Below are positions 44,225-55,883 of a stretch of 64,000 nucleotides of DNA, one piece after another (the stretch's first letter is position 1; each line of letters starts with the position of its first letter). Both the position numbers and the translations under genes were made by a program. Origin of the DNA: Fistulifera solaris. Taxonomy: Eukaryota; Bacillariophyta; Bacillariophyceae; Naviculales; Stauroneidaceae. The notes beneath the pieces are model-generated. The model was not told the DNA's origin. It did no database searches and saw only the letters and a program-made list of their open reading frames with translations. Location: the NCBI GenBank assembly GCA_030295235.1, contig AP026123.1:2170001-2234000 (forward strand). The letters run 5' to 3'.

Positions 44225-46552
44225 GGCGATCGAAATTGTGACGTTCAAACAATGTCAAGTGGTTGGCAAACGGAAGCATCGCTGTCCGTCGCGAAGCACG
44301 TCAAATTCGGGTTGTGTGTTTGTGTGTTTGTTACGCTGAGTCCGGCTATTTCGACCGGTATAATGGGACATTTGCTGCTCTTGACTGAACTCGTCCTTTG
44401 AATTTCACGTAGCCCGAGGCGCTGCGCTCTACCGATTTACAGGTTAAGATTTGTTTAATGACGATACCGATCATGTGGCGGTCCTGGCCGTTCTCTCTGT
44501 GCTAAAGCAAGCATTCTTTGAGAGCTTATTTGGGTTGTTGCTACGCCTCGTTGACCTTGCCTCCTATTCCCAAACGAATGAATGAGCAAGCATTGGTTCA
44601 CATCGTTCAACTGAGTAATACAGACGCGACTTGGACTTAAAATTATCATCGACGAATCCGCAACTCGCTTGCACCTGGTCTCGGGGTGCAGACTGACTCT
44701 CAAACCGGCCTCTTTCTTGGGTGTCCCGTGCACTCCAACCAATCTTTGAGAGACGCCGGACTATGAAAGACAACTTACGTAATAAGCGGGGTTTCATCTC
44801 ACACACTCTGACCGAATCAATATACATGTGCCGACGTAAGGAGAAAGTAGCTAGAAACACACTGAACGGAGGCTGAATGATTGACGTCGGCAGAATGGAA
44901 GTCGAGTGGACTATTATACTCTCCTTAGAGTTCTACTTGCCCTTAGCTAAAGGTATTTATTTCAAAGGTGAGTCCGCAGTAAAATTTCTCCCCAGATCAT
45001 GAACTAATAAGAGTGGCCTTGAATGCAACTTTTAATTTTTTTGCATCAGTAGTCTAGTAGAAATACGTAACGGGCTGAATCATCCGCATTCCGTGTTTTG
45101 GAATCCCTCTCTAGTCTCTAGAGAATCTTGAATAAGTGATTTTTGGCTTGTCAAATACGTGACAGACAGCGTGTGCGTGTGAAAGCTTTTAGCTTTTTAG
45201 TTCCCCATGTCATGCACGTCTCATGTCTCATTGGCACGTTTGCACGTTTGGCTTCCGACTTCTGAGCAATCTGCAATAAGGACGTATAAAAATGTACGGA
45301 GGATCTGCAATTGTGAATGTACTCATTCTCCGTTACTGTAGGCAGTAAAGGGTGAAGGGTGAAAGAGTAAGAAGTAAGAAGAATTAAGGATGTGGGAAGA
45401 GGCAAATCGCGGTTGGCGGTTTGAAGTTTCAGATTGCGATTACAAGTAGTAGACTAGTTACAAGTTACAAGTAGACCTATCTAGCCGGAGCCAAAAGCCA
45501 AAAGCCAAAAGTCAAACCAAAGAAATTTATTTCGCGTCTCATGCCGTCGTGTCTCATGCCGTCGTGATCGACGATCAACAATCGACAAAGGAGCCTGGAG
45601 CAGCGCAAGAGTTGAGTGAGAGAGAAGCAAGCATAGTCTAGACTAGAGCTCGCGCTAGCCTTATTTTTTGCTAGGCTCACGGGTCACGCGCACTGCGCAC
45701 TTATCACTTATACCAGGTAGGGACAGTCAGACGTCAGACTTTGTCCTCCATCCATCCTCCGCCATCCGTTATTCGTCTAAAGTCTAAAGCACTATTTCTG
45801 CTATTGCCCTAACATGCCTACAGTACTTGTAAGTAGGGAACAGTGAAAAGGACGAATGACTGTATTGGCCGAAATACCAAATACCAAATAATACCACAAG
45901 TCATTGGCCCCTACGACGTACGACGTAGCATTTACTACGGCAATGATGTCTAATGTCTAATGTCGTCAATATCTGTGATCTGTGCGTACTTTTACACTTT
46001 ACACTTGGGGCTGTGGCTATTGTTTTTCGGTTTTTCGGACACAAAAGTCCAAACCCGTAAAACACGTTGCGCGCAGCGTTTAGCGTGTAGCGCAGTACGT
46101 AGTAGCGCATAGCGCATCATGACTCATGACTCAGACCGCAGACAGCGCATGCAATATGCAATCCCCAATCCCCAATGCGAACGCGTAATAAGTAATAAGT
46201 AACAGCGACCACAAAAGTATTGTACGTACTAGTCTCTACTATCTATGTAATACATATTACATATCGGTAGTAAAAAACGGAAGGCCCTTAGCCCTTAGGC
46301 GACTTAGGCCGAACTTATTTCCTCGTAAAACCTACTCCGAGATGACTGTAGTCTGTAGTTATAAGTACTCGTATGACTCGTATCTCGTATTCATTTTCCG
46401 CCCTTCCCACGAGCCCAGGAGAAAAGCTACCAAAGAGGGGCCGCGGACAAAAGGCGAAATAAACCGAAACAACCAACAGGAATAAGCGACAAGTCCGATT
46501 GCAAAATCATTATCATAAATAAAAATATTTGCGTGCACACGAGAAAGAAAGA
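44225..46552. other. Intergenic upstream of cyclase copy 3, micro-duplication rich
   Basis: No gene recognised. From about 45040 to 46400 the sequence is full of short direct duplications, for example AGCCAAA at 45487-45515, GTCTCATGCCGTCGT at 45536-45566, TAATGTC at 45945-45965 and GTAATAA at 46187-46203. bZIP-type cores include TGACGTC at 44882-44888, GACGTCA at 45730-45736 and two tandem TGACTCA at 46120-46133. Their density is not clearly above chance. Confidence 0.5.
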
Positions 46553-49500
46553 ATGATGAAAGACGAAGACGATCAATCTTGGAGCGTCGATGGTGGCGAA
46601 TCGTCCGATGGTGAGAATCATCGTCCCTATGGAATGGACACCATCGAGGAAGAAAAGGCCGAAGAAGCTGCTGTCGCCGAGCTGACACGTCGAGAGACGA
46701 GGGGAGTGCAAATGTGGAGAATTTTCACCATGCTCACCTTAGTGGCCGTGTCTGTGGCGGTTTCGACCATCACTTTCCGTCTCCTTCAAGATCAGGATGT
46801 CGACGAATTCAAAGACAGTGTGAGTACATCTCGTCGGTCATACCACTTTCGCTCGTCGCGTCCGACTTCTAACTCTCCTCGGCATGCTTCAGTATACCTT
46901 CTTCGCAGCAGCCATCCGAAACTCTGTTGAATCCCACGTTCGCGACATATTCAGTGCAGGTGAAATGGTTGCAGGACAGGTTACAAAAGCGGCGACGGAG
47001 AAGGGCGAGAAATTTCCCTTTGTGACGGTCAGTTTATTCGAAGTCGTTGGCAGACAAGCGAGGGAGATGTCTGGTGTAAATGAAATGATGTGGAGTCCGA
47101 TGGTGGGCAGTGACCAGTACGATGCATGGACGAACTACTCCGCTGAAAATATCGACTGGATGGAGGAGTCCATTGCACTTTACGCCATTGAGCCTGGTCA
47201 CAATCGGACGCAAGAAGACTATATGCTCTTCGATACCGATTTTTCGATATCTGGCCAAATCCCCGGGACACCTGTCGGTCCAGGCCCATGGTCGCCTATT
47301 TGGCAGATATCTCCACCTCCGAACAACACGTTTGTCATCAACATTGATATGTTGGCGTTTGGAACTCAAATCTTGCATGATGCCGTTGAAATGTTCCGCA
47401 CTGCATTGATGTCTGAAGTCATCGCATCAACTGATTTAATGAAACCGCCAGAATGCGTCGTGGTCCACCCTGTTTATGAAAGCTTGTTCAACAAAGATAC
47501 CGCGAGAGATCGTGGGTCACGTCTACAGCTTGTTTCCTTGGGATGCATACCTAAAAATTTGCTTCCGGAAGGTGTTTCCGGAATCACCGCCGTTCTGAGG
47601 AACAGCTGTGGTCAGTCTTTCACCTATACTTTAGACGGTACTTCGGTAAGCATCTCGAGTTGCACTGCGAGCTGATTTTTGCGCCGACTCTTACCTCCTC
47701 TCTTCTTCTGCTCTTTCTTCAGGCCACATTCATCGGTTACGGCGACAAACATGACACTAACTACGATCACATGGAAACGATTGTCCCTTTTTACGATGTT
47801 GCCCATAGTTATGGCGAGAAAGATCTAAGTGTTGATAAGGGGCACTGCTTGTTTTACCTTCACGTCTATCCCACCAGGGAGTTTGAAGAAAAGTATGATT
47901 CTTCCAATCCAGTGCAAGCGACAACGATGCTTGTGTTTGCCTTTGCTTTCATGATAACAGCGTTCCTGATGTTCGATTGCTTCGTCATTCGAAGAAACCG
48001 CAAGTTGTTGATAGCCATGAGCCGAACAAATGCGATCGTGTCGTCTTTGTTTCCCTCCAATGTACGCGACCGTATTTTCGCCCAAGCCAAACAAGAAAAC
48101 GAAGAAAAGAAAGCCCTGAACGGGAAGAGTCGTCTGAAGACATTCTTGTCTGCTGGAACAGAGCAGGACAACGAAATGGGTGATGGTGGCGACGGGAACG
48201 AGGAATACATGTACAAGACAAAGCCAATTGCCGACCTTTTTCCAGAAACCACTATCTTATTCGCAGGTAGGTGCCGAATGCAAACAGAGTGACCAGACTA
48301 CATGCATTAATCCATTAAGTCAAGTTGCTCACACCGTTTTTCCTTCGTCAAACTCGCGAATTCCAGATTTGGCAGGATTCACAGCCTGGAGTTCCATGCG
48401 TGAGCCGACGCAAGTGTTCATTCTCTTAGAGACCATTTACAAGGCCATGGACGACATTGCCAAGGCTCGTCGAGTATTCAAGGTCGAGACCGTGGGTGAT
48501 TGTTATGTTGCCGTAACCGGTCTACCTGATCCTCGAAAGGACCACGCCGTCGCGATGTGTCGCTTCGCACTGGACTGCGTCCAAAAGATGGATGTATTGA
48601 CAAGAAAGTTGGAGGTGATTCTCGGTCCTGATACGACCGATCTCAAGATGCGCGTTGGTTTGCACAGCGGCCCTGTGACGGCTGGTGTTCTTCGTGGTGA
48701 GCGTTCGCGTTTCCAGCTGTTCGGCGACACCATGAACACAGCTAGCAGAATGGAATCAAATGGACTACCCGGAAAGATTCACATCTCGCAAGAAACTGCA
48801 AGGCTTTTGATCGCTGCGGGTAAAGAGCATTGGGTAACTCCGCGAGAGGAGAAAGTTGTGGCGAAGGGTAAAGGAGAGTTGCAAACGTACTGGCTGGTTA
48901 CAACAAAAGCCTCGAACCATACTCGCAGTGAAACCGCTTCCAGTGACAACTCTGGCGATCACGACGGAGCCTTGGTTGCTGATCTTCCTTTCGACAAAGC
49001 TTCGCCGGCAATGGACGAGAAAACCGATCGACTTGTTAAGTGGAACGTGGAAGTTCTTGCAGCTCTGCTCAAGAAAGTGATTGCTCGCCGTAAAGATATA
49101 GTAAATACCAAGCAGTCGGCCTGCGCGGCAAGTGTTTCCAAAGTAACGACAACACCGTTGGAAGAAGTGCAGGAGATTATTCGCATGCCGGTGTTCAAAC
49201 GGGGCAAAGGAACGGAAATGAAAGAAGAAGACCTCAGCAACGCCGTCGTGGAGCAGTTGAGGGAGTATGTTTCAGCGATTGCCTCCATGTATCGCAACAA
49301 CCCGTTCCACAACTTTGAGCACGCTTCCCATGTCACCATGTCCGTGGTCAAACTCCTCTCCCGTATCGTGGCGCCGGATGTTGACGCCGTCAACAGCGAC
49401 TTAGAGTCCACCTTGCACGATTACACATACGGTATCACTTCAGATCCGCTCACGCAGTTCGCTTGCGTGCTTTCGGCTTTGATTCACGATGTCGACCACC

Positions 49501-50174
49501 CAGGTGTGCCGAATACACAGTTAGCCGTTGAAAACCCCCAGCTCGCCAAGTTTTACAAGGACAAGAGTCTCGCGGAACAGAACTCGGTCGACTTGTCGTG
49601 GGAGTTGCTTCAAGACAGTAACTTCAACGATTTGAGACTCGCCATCTGCCCCACTGAATACGACCGAATCAGGTTCCGCCAGCTGGTTGTAAACTCTGTC
49701 ATGGCGACGGACATCATGGACAAGGATTTGAAGAATCTTCGAAACAAACGCTGGGAGAAGGCCTTTGCTGGGCAGAACCACGAGGAGTCGGTAAATGACG
49801 CTGTCGATCGTAAGGCCACTATTGTCATCGAGCACTTGATTCAAGCATCTGACGTCTCGCACACGATGCAGCACTGGCATATTTACACAAAATGGAACCA
49901 GCGACTATTCGAGGAGATGTACAGCGCTTACATCCAAGGTCGATCTGCAAATGATCCCTCTGAGAACTGGTATAAAGGAGAGATCGGATTCTTCGATTTT
50001 TACATCATTCCTTTGGCAAAGAAGCTGCGCGAGTGCGGTGTGTTCGGGGTTTCAAGTGATGAATACTTGAACTATGCCGAGAAAAATCGTCAGGAATGGG
50101 AAGCCCGAGGCATGGAAGTTGTTGCGAACATGATTGAAACGGCGCACAAGAAGTTCGGCACAAAGTCCGGCTAA
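46553..50174 (+). CDS. Receptor nucleotidyl cyclase-phosphodiesterase, copy 3 (most intact)
   Basis: About 1,123 aa. Exons 46553-46819, 46893-47645, 47723-48266 and 48367-50174 at the same sites as copies 1 and 2. TM1 about residues 55-77, ectodomain to about 405 with SPIWQISPPP and LLPEGVSGI, TM2 MLVFAFAFMITAFLMF, cyclase about 510-700 (ETVGDCYVAV, FQLFGDTMNTASRM), PDE about 830-1110 (NFEHASHV, HDVDHPGVPN, QASDVSHTMQHW). Exon 4 is open throughout, proving the cyclase and PDE lie in one frame. In exon 2 an extra base near 47500 and a lost base near 47555 shift about 20 residues out of family frame and back. The PDE position normally holding the invariant purine-binding Gln appears to be Glu (GEIGFFDF). 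ATG 46556 is an alternative start. Confidence 0.88.
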
Positions 50175-50610
50175 AGATCTTCGATCATCGATCACAGCAT
50201 TATAAAGAGAATTGTTAGCTTGTTTACAAAATAAACGGTATCTTTGCTGTTCCTTTCGATGTAATTTTTGAAATAATGATGATGACCAAGTAGAACACGA
50301 TTGTTGCATTGAGTGCTTATTGCTTCTGCTTTAATTTTGGCATCGATGAGCTTAGCAAATACGTCGGATCGGTATTTTTACGGTTTTCGTCGTCATACCC
50401 TGCGTCCGTCCGGCGTGTGTGTGTGTCGTCATTCGTCATATTCAAGCTCTGATTTTTTTTAGAGCGTATCGCGGCGCAGCTTCAACCGAGGTTCAAATAT
50501 CCATTATCGTTTACTATTGTAATTGCGCACTTCATTCAAGCGCTGATAATTGTCCTTAGCCGTGCTATTCTATCTTTTCTCAGCAATAAACTCTTCACTC
50601 CAGTCACATC

Positions 50611-51400
50611 ATGTCACCGATCTTGTCTCTGCTAGTACTGTTGTTAGTCACTTCCACTTCGGCCTTCACGATGACTCCTCCTTCAACAAGAGGATCGTCG
50701 ACGGCACTTACGGCCTACAACAAAGTCTTTGTCGCCGGCGGATCTCGCGGGGTCGGTCGTTGCCTTGTCGATCAGCTGATTGCCTCCGGTCGTCAAGTCG
50801 TAGCTTTGGTGCGCAAAGAAGAAGACGCCGGACTCCTCAATGCCCTCGAAGGATGCACGGCCATTGTCGGTGACGCCTTTGACCAAAAAGACGGTCGAAA
50901 ACGCCATGGATGGCTGCGATGCCGCCATTACGACACTTGGTGGCTCGACGGCCGACCAGGGACAGCGTATTGATTACGATGGAAACAACAATGTGATTGA
51001 GAGTGCGGGGATTTTGGGCGTTACGCGTGTCATTTTGGTCACCAGCATCGGTTGTGGCAGTAGCAAGGAAGCGGCTCCTCCCAATGTCTTTGAAGCACTG
51101 AAGCCTGTACTGCTAGCGAAAGAGAAGGCTGAGAACATTTTGATCAAGTATTACACTAACATGAACTGGACGATTGTGCGACCGGGTGGACTGAAAAGCG
51201 AGCCGGCCACGGGCAAGGCTATTTTGACCGAAGATAACACGGCGATTGGTAGCATCCACCGAGAAGACGTAGCAGCATTGGTGATTCAAGCCTTGGATGC
51301 TGCTAATACTGAAAAGAAGATCTTGAGTGCTGTAGATCCTTCGATTACGAGCTCCGTAAGCATGGAGGGCAAAACAGTCGAAGAGTTTGCTCTAGCTTAA
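50611..51400 (+). CDS. Plastid NAD(P)-binding Rossmann (atypical SDR) protein
   Basis: Atypical short-chain dehydrogenase of the NmrA/Ycf39-like kind; such plastid proteins often act in photosystem assembly or redox sensing rather than classical catalysis. The leader MSPILSLLVLLLVTSTSAF is a signal peptide ending in STSAF, the diatom plastid-import motif. A glycine-rich dinucleotide loop follows (VFVAGGSRGVGRCLV), then VVALVRKEED, CDAAITTLGG, VILVTSIGCGSS and NWTIVRPGGLKSEP. The frame changes at the A run 50885-50889 (one base missing) just after GDAFDQK; the second half starts with KTVENAMDGCDAA. About 263 aa. Substrate unknown. Confidence 0.82.
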
Positions 51401-51512
51401 AGTTAAAAGCAGGAGTTTGATTTCGACTTGTAAAAGCATAAATTCCTTAATACATCTCTCTATTGTTTAACTACTATTGGTTGGGGTAAAAGATTTTGAA
51501 AATTCATGACAT

Positions 51513-52118
51513 TTACTTGTCGTTCGCCAGACTGGAAGTCTCCCCCTTGCTTTCTTCCGTTTCATGCTGCTGCTGCAAAAGCTGCTCAAACTTTTCTTTT
51601 CCCAAGAAATCCTCTAAATCAACTTCCAGCACACTTTCAAACTCCGCATTATTTCCACCACTCTGCTCTTGCACTACTTTTTGTATATCCCAATTGTCAT
51701 CAAAATACCCCAACCGATCGGCAATCAAATGTTGACGCGAACATCCCGGACATCGTACAATGACCACTCCTTGCATATACGCCCGTTCGGTGAATTGTTT
51801 GATGCTACGGGTCTCACAAACTCCGCATGTGTACACAATCGCCAGCTGTTTCCCACTCCCTCGTAATACGGTTCCAGGAATTTGTGACTTTGTCGGTTGT
51901 TTCGTCGTCGTTTCATTCAAATCTTTGTCACTGCTCGCAGACAGATATCGTCTTCCGTCAAAGCATGAACACGCGGCATGTCTTGTATGAGGGTGTTCGT
52001 AACGATTGTGCATGACGGAAACTACGGGACGGAAGACGCGGGCTGATGCACCTCTTTGATTGAGGCAACGCGAAGCCAGAATTCGTATTCCTATTGCCGC
52101 GGTTCCGGATAGACTCAT
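51513..52118 (-). CDS. ZIM17: DNL zinc-finger protein Zim17/Hep1 (mtHsp70 escort)
   Basis: Keeps mitochondrial Hsp70 soluble and active. The 201 aa protein has a long basic leader, then the DNL zinc-binding domain: YTCGVCETRS (first CxxC), a spacer with YMQGVVIVRC, and CPGCSRQHLIADRLGYF (second CxxC with the HLIADRLG variant of the DNL signature). The acidic tail LEVDLEDFLGKEKFEQ is unlike the yeast protein. Mitochondrial location is inferred from the leader; plants also have plastid versions. Single exon, no breaks. Convergent with the SDR gene. Confidence 0.88.
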   Translation of the reverse strand: MSLSGTAAIGIRILASRCLNQRGASARVFRPVVSVMHNRYEHPHTRHAACSCFDGRRYLSASSDKDLNETTTKQPTKSQIPGTVLRGSGKQLAIVYTCGVCETRSIKQFTERAYMQGVVIVRCPGCSRQHLIADRLGYFDDNWDIQKVVQEQSGGNNAEFESVLEVDLEDFLGKEKFEQLLQQQHETEESKGETSSLANDK

Positions 52119-52521
52119 GATTGAAGCTCTGGGAGGGACACAAACAATTATGGCTAATCGAAATGGTTATTGTTGTCAGTCGTAGAGAGGGCTAATTATA
52201 ATCGTTCTGTTTTCCTCATTATTTTTCGAGCTTTTCTCCGCCGCATTTTGATGGAGTTGCAATCAGTACCGCACGACATTTATTCATTCTGCAGTTAGGA
52301 GACTGACTTGGCTGACGTAGGTACGTGACTCACTATAAGTCCGGGACTCAGTTGAGAACAGTAGGCGAAGGCCAGACCTCGAGGACGATCTACCATGAAA
52401 TTTTTCTGCGCGGATTTCGGTTTGCGTTTTCTCGCCCACCATGACGCAAACTTTGTGTTTCTGCTTGCTGTTCGTTTATGTATGTAAATAAAAGGCTGTA
52501 CTTAGAGGATAGAGAGGAAAA

Positions 52522-54716
52522 ATGTGGAACCTGCCCGCGCTTTCAAGATTTCAAAAGTTTTTACGGCTCTTACAAACTCGTTCGTGCTCGACGACGCTGC
52601 ACGTTGAAACACAACGTTATCTTTGGCAAACGCTGCTCGTCTCGACTCGACAGCCTCTGGTTTTGGAAAGAAATGACTGGTTGCAACATTTTGAAACGCT
52701 GGGGAAATCAACTGTTGAGAATATTGTAATAGAAACCGATGATAGTGAACAAGTCAGGCGAGTATCCGACATAGACGAAACACATTACATTGCTTCTCAT
52801 TCTTCTTCGAGTCAACCCACACAACGGTGGGACGAATCGAGAGAAGTGAGGACCATCAAACCCCTACCAGGGAAACCGCGTGATATGTCGAAGGCAGCCC
52901 AGTTCCTCAAACAATCAGTATCTTCTGAAATGACGACTACGACTTCCGTCGTGCAGAGCAGCGTGCCTGCTTCTGCTAGTCGACTCGGTGCTATGCTTTC
53001 CTTGTCCCTTTCTACTACACAAACCGAACAACAGCGAGCGCACAGTTTACAACGGGAAATGGACGAATTGCTAAAACAGAAAAATCCCGATCGAGCGTGG
53101 CCCTTGTTTCAGAAGGCCGTGGAAGAAGATCTCGTCATGCACTTTTCGCCAAAAGTAGTCCGTGAACTCTTCTTCAAAGTTTTCCGAAATCCGATTGCGG
53201 GGTATCACGTCTTACAAGCGTACCGCACCATGACGGCGAAGGATTACGGTAACGATATTACTGCGTATGCCGATATGTATCGACAATTGTGCGAGTCAAT
53301 TCAATACCTAAACCACCACAATTGCACGACGCGAGATCGTAATGTTGTAGTGGGAAGTCTCGTCCAAGAGTTGCAGCAAATGGATCGGGCGGGAAAAGAA
53401 TTGTGTATTCCCGTGCTGGTGTCGTCTCTTATGACACAGAAATTCGTTGCGTTGGGGGACTTGGCGGGGAAACTCTATCAGTATATGCGCAGGGAAGAAT
53501 TTCAAGTTGCTCCTGGTTATTGGGGCCATTTGTTGGCGACATCGAAGTACAATCGTCGATCAGAACTGCCTTACGATGAAATTTTTCTGGAGTCGGTGAA
53601 AGTGGGTCGAAGACCAACTGCGAATGTTGTGATGAATGCTCTGCAAAACTACTTTCCTTATACTGATGATATTGCTGCCGTCCAGCGGATTGTACAGGGA
53701 GTAGCCTTGTTGCAGCAGTCGTCTACGGTACCCGGCGTAGAGTATCCAGTAGATATGGCGATGCTGGAAGCCCTTTCGACATCAGCTGCCCAGACTGGAA
53801 TGAGTGACTTGATTATGCCGATCTGGGATATAATAACCATTCTTGGACTGGAGCCATCTGTTGCAATTTACGAAAATACGATCGTGACCTTTTGCGCCCG
53901 ACCGGCAATGTACAAACAGGCATTTATCGTTTTGGATGAGATGCAACAAAAGGGTCACATTGTCTCCAGAGCGCTTTTAAGGAGCATGTCCGCGCAGCTG
54001 AGGTAAGAATTGAGGTTACTGACTTACTTTTTGGCCTGTTCTATGAGTGTGCATGCTCTAATGCTATGTTGCTCTCTGTAGGAGTTCTCCGCGAAATATC
54101 GATATCGCCTTAAATGAATTGAACATACTTGAAGTAGAGGGCTGTCCCACGTCACAGGCTGCCATAAATGCGGTTCTATCAGCTGCTGCTGAGAGAGGAG
54201 ACTTAGATGCAACATTGTCTATCGCGGAAGAGGTCATTCCGCGATTTAATTCTACAGATGGACAGTGACAGCTTTAGCTTTGCGATGGAGGCCGTTGGTA
54301 AACATCTTAGTCGAAGGACTCAGGCTGGAACTAGCGAAGAGATTATTCAAAAAGTTCTGACTGCCGCAGACACAATCCTTTCTGATATGGAACGTCAAGG
54401 AATTCCTCCGACACAATATATTCTTCGCGACTACGTTGAAATGCTATGTTGCGCAAAGGAGGTCGATACGGCCACGACGGTAGTCAGAGAACTCGCCCAA
54501 AGTGCTGAAAAGGGACTCTTGAACAGCAAGATTATTTATTGCGTGGCCATTGCGAATGTCAAGCTAGGGAACTTTGAGGTAGCAGAGGAGATTGCAAATG
54601 CTAGCCCTGAACCGATGCCTTTGATTCGCTCGGCCATCAAAAAGAAATTGAGATCACGTGGCATGGGAAACTTTTCATTGGATTTTACGAGCACAGGTCA
54701 AGAAGTTGAAACATGA
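52522..54716 (+). CDS. PPR-like helical-repeat protein
   Basis: Probable organelle RNA-binding protein built from pentatricopeptide-type helix pairs. Start ATG 52522 gives a basic Ser/Thr leader (LSRFQKFLRLLQTRSCSTT). Repeat-like units appear in the second half, for example PSVAIYENTIVTFCA followed by YKQAFIVLDEMQQKGHIVS, and in exon 2 AADTILSDMERQGIPPTQY. Exon 1 ends at 54002 and exon 2 starts at 54082 (intron 54003-54081). In exon 2 the frame changes around 54239-54246, consistent with one extra T in a T run. About 700 aa. Target RNA unknown. Confidence 0.68.
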
Positions 54717-55883
54717 TGCAAGCTTGGTGTTAGGTTGATCAAAGAAACAGGAATCAAGCGACGCTTGAAAAGATGAAGACGAAGAGGCATGTATTTGGAT
54801 ACCAAAGGGTCCGTTGTGGTCCTGGCTCCGTTGTGTGTTTCTATCATTGGTACGCTTGCAGACCGCTTCGAAGGGAGAATGTAGAATGTACAAGTATTTT
54901 CATGGAGCGGGGCGCAAGCAAACTTATTAAGTACTATAGAGCTAGACGGTCGCTTAAACATGTGTTATCATTCAAAACTCCGTCTTTTCTCCTGCGCTCA
55001 TGGACAGTTTGTCGAATTGAAAAAAGCTGTAGCAACACGCCTGGACGGAGCTATAAATCGAGTAGCGTCTTTAGTCTCTAAAGGACAACAAAACGCCTTC
55101 GTAACTGACCTTGGCGAATTTTGTAAGCAATATGACAGAATAAAGTGTTGCATTTCAACGACTGATTTGTTTTAAGGCGCATTATGTTGTCATTCATCCA
55201 GGTGCTATAGTATAGAAGTTACGGGTAGGGCCTCTAGCTAGAGGTAGCGAGGCAGCAATCTGCCCCTAGTTTTTCCGCTCTCGAAATAATGGTCAAAGGA
55301 GTCACGTTCAGTGTGTAGAATTCGTCTTCATCAAGAGCTACAGTGGAAGCATTACTGTTCTCTAGAATGTAGAACTGGCCTCTTCTCCCTTGTTCTTTTC
55401 TCCTTTCTACGTCAGGTTTTCCTGTCGCACTGGCATGGTTGTCAGTTGTCAATGTACTTTCTTTTTAAACAGTGGGGGAGAAGCTTTCTGGATTTCGAGG
55501 ATTTGAGTACTTTTTGAGCTTATACCGAGGTGCCAAGATGGCCCCCTCCTTGTCCATGGACGAAACGAGAAACGAAGGCTTTTCGCCTTCTTCCTGAAAT
55601 TTCTTGACACGAAAGATCGAAGTGTCGTTGAAAGACCAGCAATTTTCCTCCTTGGACAGAAGTTTCATCATTTGGATTGCGAAACATTCTTCCACCCTCG
55701 AAGATCATACACAAGCCCATCGAGCATATCCTATTCATCGTCAGGACTTACCGCTTGCTCTCGTTATTCATTGAAGGTCAGCGGTGCTCTACGATCATCT
55801 CTTTCTCACTATAAAAACCAATTACCGAACGCCTCGCTAATGCAAGGTTGTCGGCATTCATCCAAGAATATCACTCGGCTACC
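54717..55883. other. Intergenic with weak open frames
   Basis: No gene supported. A plus-strand stretch near 55010-55160 and minus-strand frames at 55465-55695 and 55234-55452 have protein-like composition but no recognisable family and no clear start. The proximal part of the heat shock factor promoter must lie before 55884. Confidence 0.35.

Noticed and set aside
39821-46133. Clusters of bZIP-type sites (TGACGT, TGACTCA) as a specific cAMP feedback system
   Set aside because: These short cores occur at about the rate expected by chance and some arise from the local micro-duplications; kept only as a note.
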